DNA from: Acetobacter fabarum
Lineage (GTDB): Bacteria > Pseudomonadota > Alphaproteobacteria > Acetobacterales > Acetobacteraceae
Length of the DNA stretch: 64,000 nt
Direction: 5' to 3'
Assembly (NCBI RefSeq): GCF_011516925.1
Contig: NZ_WOTG01000008.1
Location: 1-64,000 of the forward strand
Shown here: positions 16,997 through 26,664 of the stretch, piece by piece
Layout of the letters: every line of letters starts with the position of its first letter
Position numbering within the stretch: position 1 is the first letter of the stretch
Made by a program: the position numbers and the translations under genes
Notes under the pieces: model-generated
The model's database searches: none
Told to the model about the DNA's origin: nothing
What the model saw: only the letters and a program-made list of their open reading frames with translations

Positions 16997-19900
16997 ATGG
17001 GCATTGTTGGTCTCGCACTCCGAAAGCCCTATACTTTTATCGTCGGTGCAGCGCTGATACTGTTACTTGGCATTTCCGCCATCTTCAGAACGCCGACTGA
17101 CATTTTCCCCAATATCGATATCCCTGTCGTAACCGTCGTCTGGTATTATGATGGCCTGTCTGCACCGGAAACCGAAAAACGCATTAGTACCTATACAGAG
17201 TTTTCTCATAGTTTTTTCGTCAACAATCTGCGGACGATTGAAAGCCAGACCACACCCGGTCTTGTGCTTCAAAAGCTGTATTTCCAGCCCGGGGTGGATA
17301 TCGGGGTCGCTCTCGGGCAGACCGTTGCTGCCACGCAATCCATCCGTGCCCAGCTTCCACCGGGCGTGCAGCCTCCCATTATCATGCAGTATAGCGCCTC
17401 CAGTGTGGCGGTTCTCCAGCTTTCCCTGTCTTCTGACAAGCTGACGGAAAGCGAGCTGTACGATTATGGCGTGTATCGTCTGCGGCAGCAGATGGCGCCT
17501 GTTCCCGGCACGCTCCTGCCCCCGCCGCATGGCGGCAAGATCAGGCAGATCATGGTCGATATTGATCCGACCAAGTTGCAGGCCATGAAAATCAGCCCGC
17601 TGGATGTGTCCAACGCCATTAACGCCCAGAACCTGACACTTCCGGGTGGAACGGTGAAATTCGGTCCGTCTCAATACAACATCCAGATGAACGGCATTCC
17701 GTATTTTTCAAAGCAGCTCAACAACATTCCACTGCGGAAAGATCCGAATACAGGCGCCATCATCCGCATCCGTGATGTCGCGCAGGTCCGTGATGGCTGG
17801 GAGGTGCAGCATAACGTGGTGCGCCGTGAAGGGCAGCGTTCGGTTCTTCTGCGGATCATGAAAGCCGGGAATGCGTCGACGCTGGCGGTTGTGAACGCCA
17901 TGCGGGACACGGTTCTGCCCATCTCCCGCGCCGCAGCACCTCCGGGCATGAAGATTGACGAACTGTTTGATCAGTCCCTGTTCGTAAAGGCCGCCATCAA
18001 GGGCGTGGCGTCTGAAGCCGTGATTGCCGGTCTGCTGACTGCCGCCATGATCCTTGCCTTTCTGGCAAGCTGGCGTTCCACGCTGATTGTGGCGGTCTCC
18101 ATTCCGCTCGCGATCCTGTCTTCCATCGCCATTCTTTCTGCCACCGGAGAGACGCTCAATCTCATGACATTGGGTGGCCTCGCGCTGGCCGTGGGCATTC
18201 TGGTCGATGATGCCACGGTCACGATCGAGAATATCCACCGTTTGCATCATGACGGCGCAGACTTGCGCAAAGCCGTTCTGGATGGTGCCGCGGGCATTGC
18301 CCTGCCGACACTGGTATCCACGCTGGCGATTTCCTGCGTGTTCGTGTCCGTGGAATTCCTGACCGGACCATCACGCTTTCTGTTCACGCCTATGGCGCTG
18401 GCCGTTGTGTATGCGATGCTGGCCTCCTACGTCATCAGCCGGACTCTGGTGCCGATTTTTGCGGCTCTTCTGCTGCGCTCCGAAGAACAGGCCAAGAAGC
18501 GCCGTGAAGAGGCTGGGAAGCGCCGTGAAGAGGCTGGGAAGCCCCCCACGATTTTTGAACGGTTCGGCGCGAAATTTGATGCCCGGTTTGAGCGTCTGCG
18601 AAATGGTTATGAAAAGACGCTGTCCGGCCTTCTTCATAGCTCATGGAAAGTTCCGGCTCTAGGCGGCATCTTTGTTCTGGGCGCGGTGCTTCTTGCAACG
18701 CAGGTGGGGCAGGACTTTTTCCCGGTTATTGATGCCGGAGAGTTCAAGCTGCACGTCCGTGCGCCTGCGGGTACGCGAATTGAGACGACCGAACGGATTT
18801 TCGATCAGGTGGAAGATACCATTCGCGAAGTTGTTCCCCAGAATGAGCGCGAACTGGTGCTTGACGATATCGGCATCCCCTTCCGTTATTCCATGCCCTT
18901 TGATGATGGCTCAACCATTGGCCCGAATGACGGACAAATCATGGTGGCCCTGAAGGAAAAGCATCGTCCGACAGCGGAGTATATCAGCCGTCTGCGCACA
19001 GTTCTGGCCAAACGCTTCCCTGATGTCGTGTTTTATTTCCAGCCCGCCGACATGGTAACGCAGATCCTGAATTTTGGTCTGACATCCCAGATCGATGTGC
19101 GGATCACGGGCTACGATCAGGCGAATAACCGCGTGGTTATGGGCAAGATCATGGAGGACATGCGCCATGTGCGCGGTCTTGTGGATGTGCACCTGCATCA
19201 GCAGCTTGCCGCACCTGCCCTGAACGTGTCGATCGACCGCGAACGGGCGCAGGACCTCAATCTCGTTCTGAATGATGTAGCCCGTAGCGTTATGGTCTCG
19301 CAGGCCTCCTCCAACACGGTCACGCCGAACTTCTGGCCTGATCCGCAGATGGGAACGCTTTACCCGGTTGCCGTGCAGACGCCGCAATATCAGGTCAACA
19401 CCGTTGATGATCTGGGCAAGCTGGTGGTGGCAGGGAATGCATCGCAGGCGGCCGGTATCCCGACCCTGCTGAGGAACGTGGCAACCATCGAGCGCGCGGT
19501 AGCGCCTGACGTGATTTCACACAGCAACATCCAGCCGGTTCTGGATATCGACGCCAGCGCCGAGGATCGTGACCTCGGGAGCATTGCACGCGATATCGGG
19601 CGGATCGTAGATCGGCATAAAGGCGATCTGAAACCCGGCAACAACATAGAGGTAGCAGGGCAGATCGACAGCATGAACACCTCGTTCGCGCGCCTTGAGA
19701 TTGGCCTGCTGGTTGCGGCGGTTGCGGTCTATCTGCTGATGGTCGTGAACTTCCAGTCCTTCATGGACCCGCTGGTTGTCATACTGGGTCTGCCGGGGGC
19801 CATGTGCGGCATCGTGCTCATGCTTTTCGTCACGGGAACGACTTTCTCCGTGCCCTCACTCATGGGGGCGATCATGAGCGTGGGCGTGGCGAGTGCCAAC

Positions 19901-20209
19901 TCCATCCTGCTTGTCACCTTCGCCAAGGAAAGCCGCGCGCATGGCATGAACGCCATGGAAGCCGCCATGGAAGCAGGCCGGGAACGCCTCAGACCGATCC
20001 TTATGACCTCCCTCGCGATGGTGATCGGCATGCTGCCGATGTCGCTGGGCCTCGGAGATGGCGGCGAGCAGAACGCACCTCTGGGCCGCGCCGTGATTGG
20101 CGGCTCGATGATTGGCACCTGCACCACGCTTTTTGTTGTCCCCTGGCTCTACAGCCGTCTGCGCCGTCGTGAATCCCGCCTACTTGAGGAATATGAGAAT
20201 GTCGTCTGA
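16997..20209 (+). CDS. RND efflux pump inner-membrane permease (HAE1-type)
   Basis: The 1070-aa proton-driven transporter has the RND two-repeat plan: TM1 (residues about 12-32), a large periplasmic domain, TM2-6 with GGLALAVGILVDDATVTIENI (catalytic Asp pair in TM4, quoted in part), then the second half with TM7-12 and GAIMSVGVASANSILLVTFA. Short size and the FPNIDIPVV motif place it near MdtB/CusA-like AAB pumps rather than AcrB itself. The start at ATG 16997 is preferred over GTG 16961 because the protein then opens at TM1. A 21-bp tandem duplication lies in the cytoplasmic loop (18497-18538). It overlaps the adaptor gene by 11 bp. Confidence 0.92.
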   Translation: MGIVGLALRKPYTFIVGAALILLLGISAIFRTPTDIFPNIDIPVVTVVWYYDGLSAPETEKRISTYTEFSHSFFVNNLRTIESQTTPGLVLQKLYFQPGVDIGVALGQTVAATQSIRAQLPPGVQPPIIMQYSASSVAVLQLSLSSDKLTESELYDYGVYRLRQQMAPVPGTLLPPPHGGKIRQIMVDIDPTKLQAMKISPLDVSNAINAQNLTLPGGTVKFGPSQYNIQMNGIPYFSKQLNNIPLRKDPNTGAIIRIRDVAQVRDGWEVQHNVVRREGQRSVLLRIMKAGNASTLAVVNAMRDTVLPISRAAAPPGMKIDELFDQSLFVKAAIKGVASEAVIAGLLTAAMILAFLASWRSTLIVAVSIPLAILSSIAILSATGETLNLMTLGGLALAVGILVDDATVTIENIHRLHHDGADLRKAVLDGAAGIALPTLVSTLAISCVFVSVEFLTGPSRFLFTPMALAVVYAMLASYVISRTLVPIFAALLLRSEEQAKKRREEAGKRREEAGKPPTIFERFGAKFDARFERLRNGYEKTLSGLLHSSWKVPALGGIFVLGAVLLATQVGQDFFPVIDAGEFKLHVRAPAGTRIETTERIFDQVEDTIREVVPQNERELVLDDIGIPFRYSMPFDDGSTIGPNDGQIMVALKEKHRPTAEYISRLRTVLAKRFPDVVFYFQPADMVTQILNFGLTSQIDVRITGYDQANNRVVMGKIMEDMRHVRGLVDVHLHQQLAAPALNVSIDRERAQDLNLVLNDVARSVMVSQASSNTVTPNFWPDPQMGTLYPVAVQTPQYQVNTVDDLGKLVVAGNASQAAGIPTLLRNVATIERAVAPDVISHSNIQPVLDIDASAEDRDLGSIARDIGRIVDRHKGDLKPGNNIEVAGQIDSMNTSFARLEIGLLVAAVAVYLLMVVNFQSFMDPLVVILGLPGAMCGIVLMLFVTGTTFSVPSLMGAIMSVGVASANSILLVTFAKESRAHGMNAMEAAMEAGRERLRPILMTSLAMVIGMLPMSLGLGDGGEQNAPLGRAVIGGSMIGTCTTLFVVPWLYSRLRRRESRLLEEYENVV
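18497..18538 (+). repeat. 21-bp tandem duplication inside RND gene
   Basis: Two exact 21-bp units (18497-18517 and 18518-18538) encode KRREEAG twice, in the charged cytoplasmic loop between TM6 and TM7. Copy number may vary between strains without breaking the frame. Confidence 0.9.
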
Positions 20210-21377
20210 TCCTGTCATGTCCCAATCTGGCCACGCACACAGGCGGCTTTCCCCCGGCGTTGTTGCAGGCTTGAGTGTCATCGTCGCAGTTGGTTATGGC
20301 GTTTATAGCCATGTCGAGCGTGCGCACGCGGTCACGGCAACGGCCAGAGAACGCGACCAGCAGGTTCCTGATGTGCGGACCATGATCGCGCGTGCTTCGA
20401 CACAACCTTTGTCGCTAGACCTGCCGGGCGAGACGGTGGGGATTGAGACAACCCCCATTGGGGCCCGCGCCTCGGGCTATATCGACAAGCGATTTGTCGA
20501 TATCGGAACCCCTGTGCAGGCCGGACAGGTTCTGGCGATTATCCGTGCGCCGGAACTCGATCACCGCGTTGAGCAGGCGCAGGCCACACTGGCGCAGGCC
20601 CGTGCCAATCTGGCTCTGGCGCAGATTACCGCCCGCAGGTCCGGCGGGCTTGTCGGCGGTGGGGCTGTCAGCAAACAGAATTTCGATGTCGATCGTCTGA
20701 CCCAGAATGCCCGGCAGGCCGAACAGAAAGCCGCTGATGCCGTGCTGGCTGAAACTGCGCAACGTCAGGCCTACACGACGGTGACCGCCCCTTATGACGG
20801 CGTTGTCACCGTCAGGAACGTGGAGGCCGGAGATCTGGTCAGCGCTGATAACGCCGCGTCACGCCCCCTGTTTGTGGTCACCCGCACCGACCGGTTACGC
20901 GTACGTGTCCACGTTCCCCAGGATGCTGCTCTGACAGTCAAAGTGGGGGAGCCGGCCTCGATCGTAGTGCCGGAACGACCTGGTCAGACTTTCAAAGGCA
21001 CAGTGACGCGAACAGGGCACGCGCTGGAACAGGGAAGCCGTATGCTGCCCGTCGAGATCGACATTGATAACCACGATAATCGCCTGACAGCCGGGCTTTA
21101 TGCGGAAATCCATTTTGATCTGCCACGGGCAGCCCCCGTTATTATGGTGCCCTCAGAAGCACTCAACTACGAGGCCGATGGCCTGTCTGTGGAAACTGTT
21201 GAGGCAGATAACAAGGTTGTGGTCCGCAAGGTCAGGATTGGTCGGGATTATGGCGATCATCTGGAAATTCTGGATGGTTTGCCCGATGGCAGCCAGCTTG
21301 TAGTCCATCCGCCTTCTGCCTTGCATGAGGGAAGCATTGTGGCTCCTCAACTCGACAAATCGCTGAAGGTGCTCTGA
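20199..21377 (+). CDS. RND periplasmic adaptor (HlyD/MFP family)
   Basis: The protein (392 aa from ATG 20199; GAGGA lies 8 bp before) has one N-terminal membrane helix (about residues 20-36). It continues with a split lipoyl domain (GYIDKRFVDIGTPVQAGQVL and APYDGVVTVRNVEAGDLV, each quoted within limits) around an alpha-helical hairpin (about 115-185), then beta-barrel and membrane-proximal domains. It links the RND pump to the outer-membrane channel. The gene overlaps the pump and is followed 2 bp later by the channel gene, so the three are translated together. Confidence 0.92.
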   Translation: MSSDPVMSQSGHAHRRLSPGVVAGLSVIVAVGYGVYSHVERAHAVTATARERDQQVPDVRTMIARASTQPLSLDLPGETVGIETTPIGARASGYIDKRFVDIGTPVQAGQVLAIIRAPELDHRVEQAQATLAQARANLALAQITARRSGGLVGGGAVSKQNFDVDRLTQNARQAEQKAADAVLAETAQRQAYTTVTAPYDGVVTVRNVEAGDLVSADNAASRPLFVVTRTDRLRVRVHVPQDAALTVKVGEPASIVVPERPGQTFKGTVTRTGHALEQGSRMLPVEIDIDNHDNRLTAGLYAEIHFDLPRAAPVIMVPSEALNYEADGLSVETVEADNKVVVRKVRIGRDYGDHLEILDGLPDGSQLVVHPPSALHEGSIVAPQLDKSLKVL

Positions 21378-21379
21378 TC

Positions 21380-22849
21380 GTGCGGGGTTCTTCTGTATGT
21401 GGAGCGCTGCTGCTGGCTCTTCTTGGTGGCTGCACCATGATCCCGCACTATCACAAACCGGAGGCTCCTGTTGCCAACGGCTGGCCACAGGGGCAGGGGA
21501 AGGGCGTTGCAGGGCAGGATGCCTCTGCGCTCCTGCAGGACTGGCGGTCTTTTTATCGGGACCCGGTGATGCAAACCCTGATTGCGAGCGCGCTGGAGAA
21601 TAACCGCGACCTGCGTATAGCCCAGCAGCAGGCTGCGGCTGCCAGCTCCCAGTTTGATATAGAAAACGCGGCTCTCTTTCCAACACTCAATGGCACTGCC
21701 GGTGCCAATATCCAGAAAATGAACTCTCATATCTGGAGCCTCTCCCGCACGGACGAACCGATCTACATGCGGCAGTATGCAGTCGGCTTCGGTATTTCCG
21801 CCTATGAAGTTGACCTGTGGGGCCGCATACGAAGTGCATCGAGAGCCTCGTTCGACCGCTATATGGCCAGCGCGCTGAACCAGCAGGCCATGCGGCTGAG
21901 CATTATTTCCAGTGTGGCGACGGCCATGCTGAACTGGGTCGCCAACAATCAGGCGCTCACAGTTACACAGAATGTTCTGGAAAACCGACGCCATACTTAC
22001 GATCTTGTCAAACAGACAGTCGAAGTCGGCACAGGTACGCAACTGGACCTGGCGGAAGCCGAAGCCTCCATGCATGACGCCGAAACCAGTCTGCAAATCT
22101 ACACACGACAACGCGTGGAGGCTCTTGATCAGTTAACCCTGCTGGTGGGTACCCCGCTCACGGACGCCACGATCCGCTCCATGAACACCAGGACTTCTCT
22201 TGATTCCATCGCGCCATTTCCAGTCGTGCCGGCAGGCCTGCCATCGGATATGATAAGCCGACGACCAGATATAGCGGCTTCTGAAGGCGAGTTGCGAGCA
22301 GCCAATGACGATATTGGTGCCGCCCGGGCCGAATTCTTTCCTAAAATCCAGATCACGGCCGCCAACGGCACGGCAAGCAACAACATCACCCGGCTCTTCC
22401 AGAGCGGCATGGGCGCATGGAATGTCGCACCGCAGATTACCCTGCCGCTTTTTGACGCAGGCCGTCTGACTGCCCAGCTCAAGCAGGCCCACGCTCGCAA
22501 ACGAGAAGAAGTGGCCCGCTACGAGCGAACGATTCAGTCCGCGTTTCGCGAAGTCGCGGATGCGCTGGCCGGGCGGGAAACCTATCTCGGGCAGATGGTG
22601 GCCCAGCAGGCATCGGTCGCTGCCAATCAGCGGCAATATACCCTCGCCCTGCAGAGATTCAGGGCCGGCTATGATCCCTATCTCGCAACACTTGTCGCGC
22701 AGAGGGCATGGTATACCGCCCAGCTTGCAGCCATTACGACCCAACTCCAGGCCCTGTCGAACACTGTGACCCTCTACAAGGCGCTCGGCGGCGGTTGGGG
22801 CACAGAGATACCGCCCCGCAAGGCACCTCTTGCCGAGCATATCCTCTGA
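21380..22849 (+). CDS. Outer-membrane efflux lipoprotein (NodT/OprM family)
   Basis: The GTG start gives a 489-aa protein with a lipoprotein signal: hydrophobic ALLLALLGGC with lipidated Cys at residue 18. Two OEP repeats follow (about 60-250 and 270-460), including the NodT hallmark SRRPDIAASEGELRAANDDIG near 293. It forms the trimeric TolC-like exit duct for the RND pump. It is third of the three-gene operon starting at 16997. No regulator is adjacent. Confidence 0.92.
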   Translation: MRGSSVCGALLLALLGGCTMIPHYHKPEAPVANGWPQGQGKGVAGQDASALLQDWRSFYRDPVMQTLIASALENNRDLRIAQQQAAAASSQFDIENAALFPTLNGTAGANIQKMNSHIWSLSRTDEPIYMRQYAVGFGISAYEVDLWGRIRSASRASFDRYMASALNQQAMRLSIISSVATAMLNWVANNQALTVTQNVLENRRHTYDLVKQTVEVGTGTQLDLAEAEASMHDAETSLQIYTRQRVEALDQLTLLVGTPLTDATIRSMNTRTSLDSIAPFPVVPAGLPSDMISRRPDIAASEGELRAANDDIGAARAEFFPKIQITAANGTASNNITRLFQSGMGAWNVAPQITLPLFDAGRLTAQLKQAHARKREEVARYERTIQSAFREVADALAGRETYLGQMVAQQASVAANQRQYTLALQRFRAGYDPYLATLVAQRAWYTAQLAAITTQLQALSNTVTLYKALGGGWGTEIPPRKAPLAEHIL

Positions 22850-22919
22850 CGATCAGCCTCATTCGACGCATAGACGACACAGACAATTCACTGCGCGAGA
22901 GCCGTGAAGGAAAGAGCGC

Positions 22920-23555
22920 ATGCCTCAGCCATCACTACCCGTCCCCGCGACGGCCACCCTTACCTATATGCGGAGCAAGGTAAGTGAAGCCGATGCCATG
23001 CTCAGGCAGGGGTTGGCCAACCTCTCCCAGCCCTCTGACATGATACGGCTTGCCAGCAGGTTGTTGGATCTCTGCAATGACGTATCCGATCACCTCAACC
23101 ATCTCTGCATTGTGAAACCTGTCGCGTGCCGCAATGGCTGCGACACCTGTTGCAGAAGTCTCATCCAGGTCAATCCGATTTTTGCACACCTTGCGCTGGA
23201 TCATGCACAACGCACCTTCACGCTGGATCGCCTGGAGCAGCTTTATCAGAGACTGCTGACCGGCGTGCCGTTTTGCCCGTTTCTGTTCGATGGCGCATGC
23301 TCAATCTATGAGCAACGTCCCATGGTGTGCCGTGGATACTATAGCCTGGACGTTGCCCTGTGCCTCTCTGGCACCTTCTGTGAAGGCAACCCAGCCTATC
23401 AGGGAGATGACGGACACGCAGCGCATCATTACAGGATATTTCTCTTCGTTCTCGAAAAACGCCTGGAGCAGATTGAGAAAGAATTTGGAATCGCGCCGGG
23501 TCCAGTCTTCCTGCACGAAGCAGTATACGCCCTATGGGATCGATCCGTAAAATAA
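22920..23555 (+). CDS. YkgJ-family cysteine cluster protein
   Basis: The 211-aa protein contains the YkgJ metal-binding pattern: CRNGCDTCCRS (residues about 63-73), CPFLFDGACSIYEQRPMVCRGY (about 119-140, four cysteines in part) and later CLSGTFCEG. Such proteins bind Zn or Fe and are thought to be metal chelators or oxidoreductases of unknown partner. It sits 70 bp after the RND operon and may be its last gene. A weak hairpin at 23575-23592 follows. Confidence 0.8.
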   Translation: MPQPSLPVPATATLTYMRSKVSEADAMLRQGLANLSQPSDMIRLASRLLDLCNDVSDHLNHLCIVKPVACRNGCDTCCRSLIQVNPIFAHLALDHAQRTFTLDRLEQLYQRLLTGVPFCPFLFDGACSIYEQRPMVCRGYYSLDVALCLSGTFCEGNPAYQGDDGHAAHHYRIFLFVLEKRLEQIEKEFGIAPGPVFLHEAVYALWDRSVK

Positions 23556-23764
23556 GACTAATTGTCTGCATATTGAGGGTTTGAAAAGCCCTCTAATTAT
23601 GAGTTCCTGCCAGTATTTCCATCGTTTATTTCACGACGAGGGATGGATGATGAAGCTGACCATTTTTTTGATGTTGAGGAACGGCTTGCTCGCCTGAGTA
23701 GGCTTGGCGATCAGTTTGAAGCGTTGTCCCGAACTCTGGATTTTGAGATGTCAGTTTCGCCAAC

Positions 23765-24110
23765 CTATCTTCTCGATCGTTGCAATTCTTGCAGAAGCAG
23801 AGAAAAAGCCGGCGAGTGGTGCCTGCGGTTGGGATAATAGAGATGAAAACCTGGGAAAGGCTGACACCAGTCCTCAAGCAATATTTTGACCTGTTTGGCC
23901 TTAATCGCGGCTTCGGCGTGAAAATCCGGTACGAAAGCGATGCCTAGGCCAGCTATGGCTGCCTTGATAGCAAGCGACCCAGAGTTCGACGTGAATTGAC
24001 CTTGCACTTTTATCTTGAGTTCATCCCCGTCCTTTTCGAACTCCCAAGCATAGATGGATCCGCGTGTCGGTGCGCGCACTGCGATGCAGATATGTTCGGC
24101 CATTCGCAGA
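23765..24110 (-). pseudogene. LysR regulator, C-terminal fragment
   Basis: About 115 codons match the second half of a LysR effector domain: RAPTRGSIYAWEFEKDGDEL, AIAGLGIAFVPDFHAE and LEDWCQPFPGFHLYYP. It is similar to the intact LysR at 14380, whose equivalent part reads RLPTHGRIYAWEFEKKGKDI. The HTH domain and first half are missing; the frame runs into antisense of an aldo/keto reductase fragment at about 24110. It is not expected to be functional. Confidence 0.8.
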
Positions 24111-24462
24111 AGCGGGATCAATCGCTCCGAGATGTTCGTCACGACGAAACTCTGGGTCACGGACTATGGTTACGACGAAGCGCTCCGCGCCTTCGATCTA
24201 AGCTTGGATCGGCTTGGTCTCGATTATCTGGACCTGTATCTTCTTCACTGGCCGACGCCGGAGCAGTTCGACAAGACACTGGCAGCCTATCACGCAGCTG
24301 AGAAGCTGCTGACCGAACGCCGTGTCCGGGCTATCGGCGTATGCAATTTCGTTCCAAGCCGGCTGGAAACGCTAATCAGTCAGACCGACGTCGTTCCGGC
24401 CATCAATCAGGTTGAACTGCATCCTTTCTATAACCAGCGGGAAACGCGGGAGGCCGATGCAC
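24100..24462 (+). pseudogene. Aldo/keto reductase (2,5-diketogluconate reductase type), internal fragment
   Basis: About 120 codons match AKR5-like enzymes: MFVTTKLWVTDYGY with catalytic Lys, LDLYLLHWP with catalytic His, GVCNFVPSRLETL, and NQVELHPFYNQ. The N-terminal strands with Asp and Tyr and the C-terminal cofactor loop are missing. At its left it abuts a LysR fragment and at its right a TrbE fragment, so both ends are recombination joints. Confidence 0.82.
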
Positions 24463-24474
24463 GCGACGGTATTG

Positions 24475-25575
24475 CCGCCTGCGGAATCTTCCGGTCGGGC
24501 GGCGCGTTTTCTCTATGAGGGGAGGGAGCATGATGGTCCCGATCCGCATGGGATGCTTCATGCCTTCGTGGACCGTAGCGACCGGCTGCTGGCCCTGCTC
24601 GACGGCTTCATGCCCGAAGCCTCCTGGCTGGATGACGGCGAAACGCTGACCTATCTGCACAGTACTATTTCGACCCGGAACCAGCGCGTCAGGGTGCCGG
24701 AAATCCCGATGCACCTCGACGTGCTACTGGTGGATCAGCCGCTGTCGGGTGGTCTGGAACCGAAGCTAGGTGATGCCTATCTGAAAACCCTAACCACTAC
24801 CGGTTTCCCATCGCGGACATTTCCCGGGATCCTCGATGACCTGAACCGGCTGGCGATGCCGTATCGCTGGTCCACCCGCGCCATCCTGCTCGACAAGACC
24901 GATGCCACCAAGGTTCTGACGAAGATCCGGCGTCAGTGGTTTGCAAAACGCAAGAGCATTGCGGCCATTGTCCGGGAGGTCATGGCCAACGAAGCATCGG
25001 TTCTGGTGGACAATGACGCCGCCAACAAGGCCGCCGACGCTGACCTCGCGCTACAATCGCTGGGCGCGGATGATGTGGGGCAGGCCTATATCACCGCGAC
25101 CGTGACGGTCTGGGACGGCTCTGCCTCGATTGCTGCCGAGAAGTTGCGCCTCGTGGAGAAGATCATCCAGGGCCGCGACTTCACCTGCATGACGGAAAGT
25201 CTGAACGCCGTGGAGGCCTGGCTTGGGAGCCTGCCCGGTCACGTCTACGCCAATGTGCGTCAGCCCCCGGTCTCGACCCTGAATCTGGCCCATATGATTC
25301 CACTGTCCGCCGTGTGGGCAGGGCCGGAGCAGGATGGGCATTTCAAGGCAACGCCGCTGTTCTATGGCAAAACGGCAGGAGCTACGCCGTTCCGCTTTTC
25401 CCTGCATGTCGGTGATGTCGGGCACACCCTGATCGCCGGACCGACGGGGGCGGGGAAGTCTGTGCTGCTGGCGCTCATGGCGTTGCAATTCCGGCGTTAT
25501 GCAGGTTCGCAGATTTTCGCCTTCGATTTTGGCGGCTCCATGCGTGCGGCTGCGCTCGGTATGGGCGGAGACGCG
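24475..25575 (+). pseudogene. trbE: TrbE conjugal transfer ATPase, internal fragment
   Basis: About 365 codons match TrbE/VirB4, the ATPase of trb-type mating channels: the N-terminal CagE_TrbE_VirB part (LLDGFMPEASWLDDGETLTYLHS, quoted in part; RNQRVRVPEIPMHLDVLL) and the Walker A GPTGAGKS (about 25438-25462) followed by FAFDFGGSMRAAALGMGG. The protein should go on for another 350 or so residues with Walker B; instead it changes at about 25570 into a DUF2274-like tail. This is a remnant of a conjugative element of the Acetobacteraceae/proteobacterial trb type. Confidence 0.85.
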
Positions 25576-25640
25576 GCCAGACTGGTGCCGCTTATGGTTG
25601 GACGTTTCATGGAGACGGATCGGGCGTTCCAGAAACAGCG
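25570..25640 (+). repeat. 71-bp diverged direct repeat, copy 1
   Basis: This stretch matches 26160-26230 with about nine mismatches in 71 bp. Eight are at third codon positions and silent, which shows that both copies evolved under protein-level selection before decaying. Confidence 0.85.
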
Positions 25641-25698
25641 TCATGCGCGGGTGGCTCGGGTGAAGTCGGCGGGATCAGGTCAGGGTAACGCTCCCTGA
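25570..25698 (+). pseudogene. DUF2274 C-terminal fragment, copy 1
   Basis: The TrbE frame continues as AARLVPLMVGRFMETDRAF, which resembles the C-terminus of DUF2274 proteins, small proteins usually encoded at the end of trb operons. In an intact cluster several kb separate trbE from this gene, so a deletion has joined them. A diverged second copy is at 26160-26230. Family assignment is from memory of the motif. Confidence 0.55.
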
Positions 25699-26095
25699 GC
25701 AGGGAGAGGAAGGAGGCGAGGGGACGGCTTGGGTTGCTTCGCAACCAGCAGGCAGCGAACCGCAACTCGCTCGGCGCGTTTTCGAACCGTAGCTCCCGGT
25801 AGACAATCCCCGGCAATGTCTCGCCTGTGCTGCTTTCACAATCGATCATGATCCCTCGGTCCTCACTGACAAAAGGCCGCAGAGACGCCAACGGGATATC
25901 ATGCTCGATCAGGGTGGGATGATGACTGCTGCGGCCCAGACATGCACGAATGATCCGTGTCAGTTCCTGACCTGGATCCAGACTGCTGACCAGAAAACGC
26001 TCCTTTTTCAGCATCATCCATTCGAGCACCGCTTCGCCAGCAAGAGGGTGTTTCGCGGGTAAGACGGCAATGCATCGCTCTGGCCACAGCGGAAG
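25650..26095 (-). pseudogene. LysR regulator, C-terminal fragment (trb-linked)
   Basis: About 145 codons of a LysR effector domain: ERCIAVLPAKHPLAG, GQELTRIIRACLG, FVSEDRGIMIDCESSTGETLPG (quoted in parts) and SRPLASFLSLLRERYP. A LysR gene facing the end of the trb operon is usual in such elements. The HTH half is lost. The reading frame continues into antisense of DUF2274 copy 2. Confidence 0.75.
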
Positions 26096-26288
26096 AGACC
26101 TGCTGCTGTATGCTGAATTGGTCTCGGAAAAAGCAGGGGAGGCGGCAGATGCCATCCCCGATGCGGCCAGGCTGGTGCCGCTCATGGTCGGGCGTTTTAT
26201 GGAGACAGATCGGGCCTTCCAGAAACGGCGGCGGGACAGAAAACCAGCACCTGTCGCGGGAACGACAGGCGTTTCCAGCGAACGGTAA
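26095..26288 (+). pseudogene. DUF2274 C-terminal fragment, copy 2
   Basis: The frame reads LLLYAELVSEKAGE, then AARLVPLMVGRFMETDRAF and a basic tail ending at 26288, matching the last 60 or so residues of DUF2274. The start is missing. Together with copy 1 it flanks the LysR fragment, suggesting that two related trb elements recombined here. Confidence 0.55.
26160..26230 (+). repeat. 71-bp diverged direct repeat, copy 2
   Basis: Partner of 25570-25640; see that entry for the substitution pattern. The pair encloses the LysR fragment. Confidence 0.85.
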
Positions 26289-26317
26289 CGCAGATTTTGC
26301 ACGCAGTGGCAGCGTCG

Positions 26318-26600
26318 TCAGTCTGTTTCCATTAACCGCTCCCGGTGCCGTAGTCGGGGAAGGACACGGACGATAAGAAGCCCCGTCGTCGTCAATGAGA
26401 TAGAGGATATGGTGAGCCCGATGACGGTGGAGCCGTATCGGTGGGTCGAACTCACGACGTTCCGGCGCAAGCTGCTGAGGTGAGGCGATAAGGTCGAAGG
26501 CGTCCGCCAGTCCTGTATGGAAGGCCTCGGTTCGCTGTGGCTCGAATTCTTTGATACCCTACATGTAGATGCTGACGATGCTATCTTTGACGAGGCATGT
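26318..26600 (-). pseudogene. parE: ParE-like toxin, broken
   Basis: Reading the minus strand gives ParE/RelE-superfamily pieces: SIYM, then a TAG at 26559-26561, then GIKEFEPQRTEAFHTGLADAF, RREFDPPIRLHRHRAHHILY and LIDDDG. A frameshift near 26385 is followed by LLIVRVLPRLRHRERLMETD and a stop. The set is in the right order for a ParE gyrase-poisoning toxin, but one stop and one frameshift destroy it. Confidence 0.7.
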
Positions 26601-26664
26601 CTTTGCTACAGGTCGGCATCCGTCGTCCTGCTATCCGCGCGCGCATCCTGCAGCAACTGCTTCA

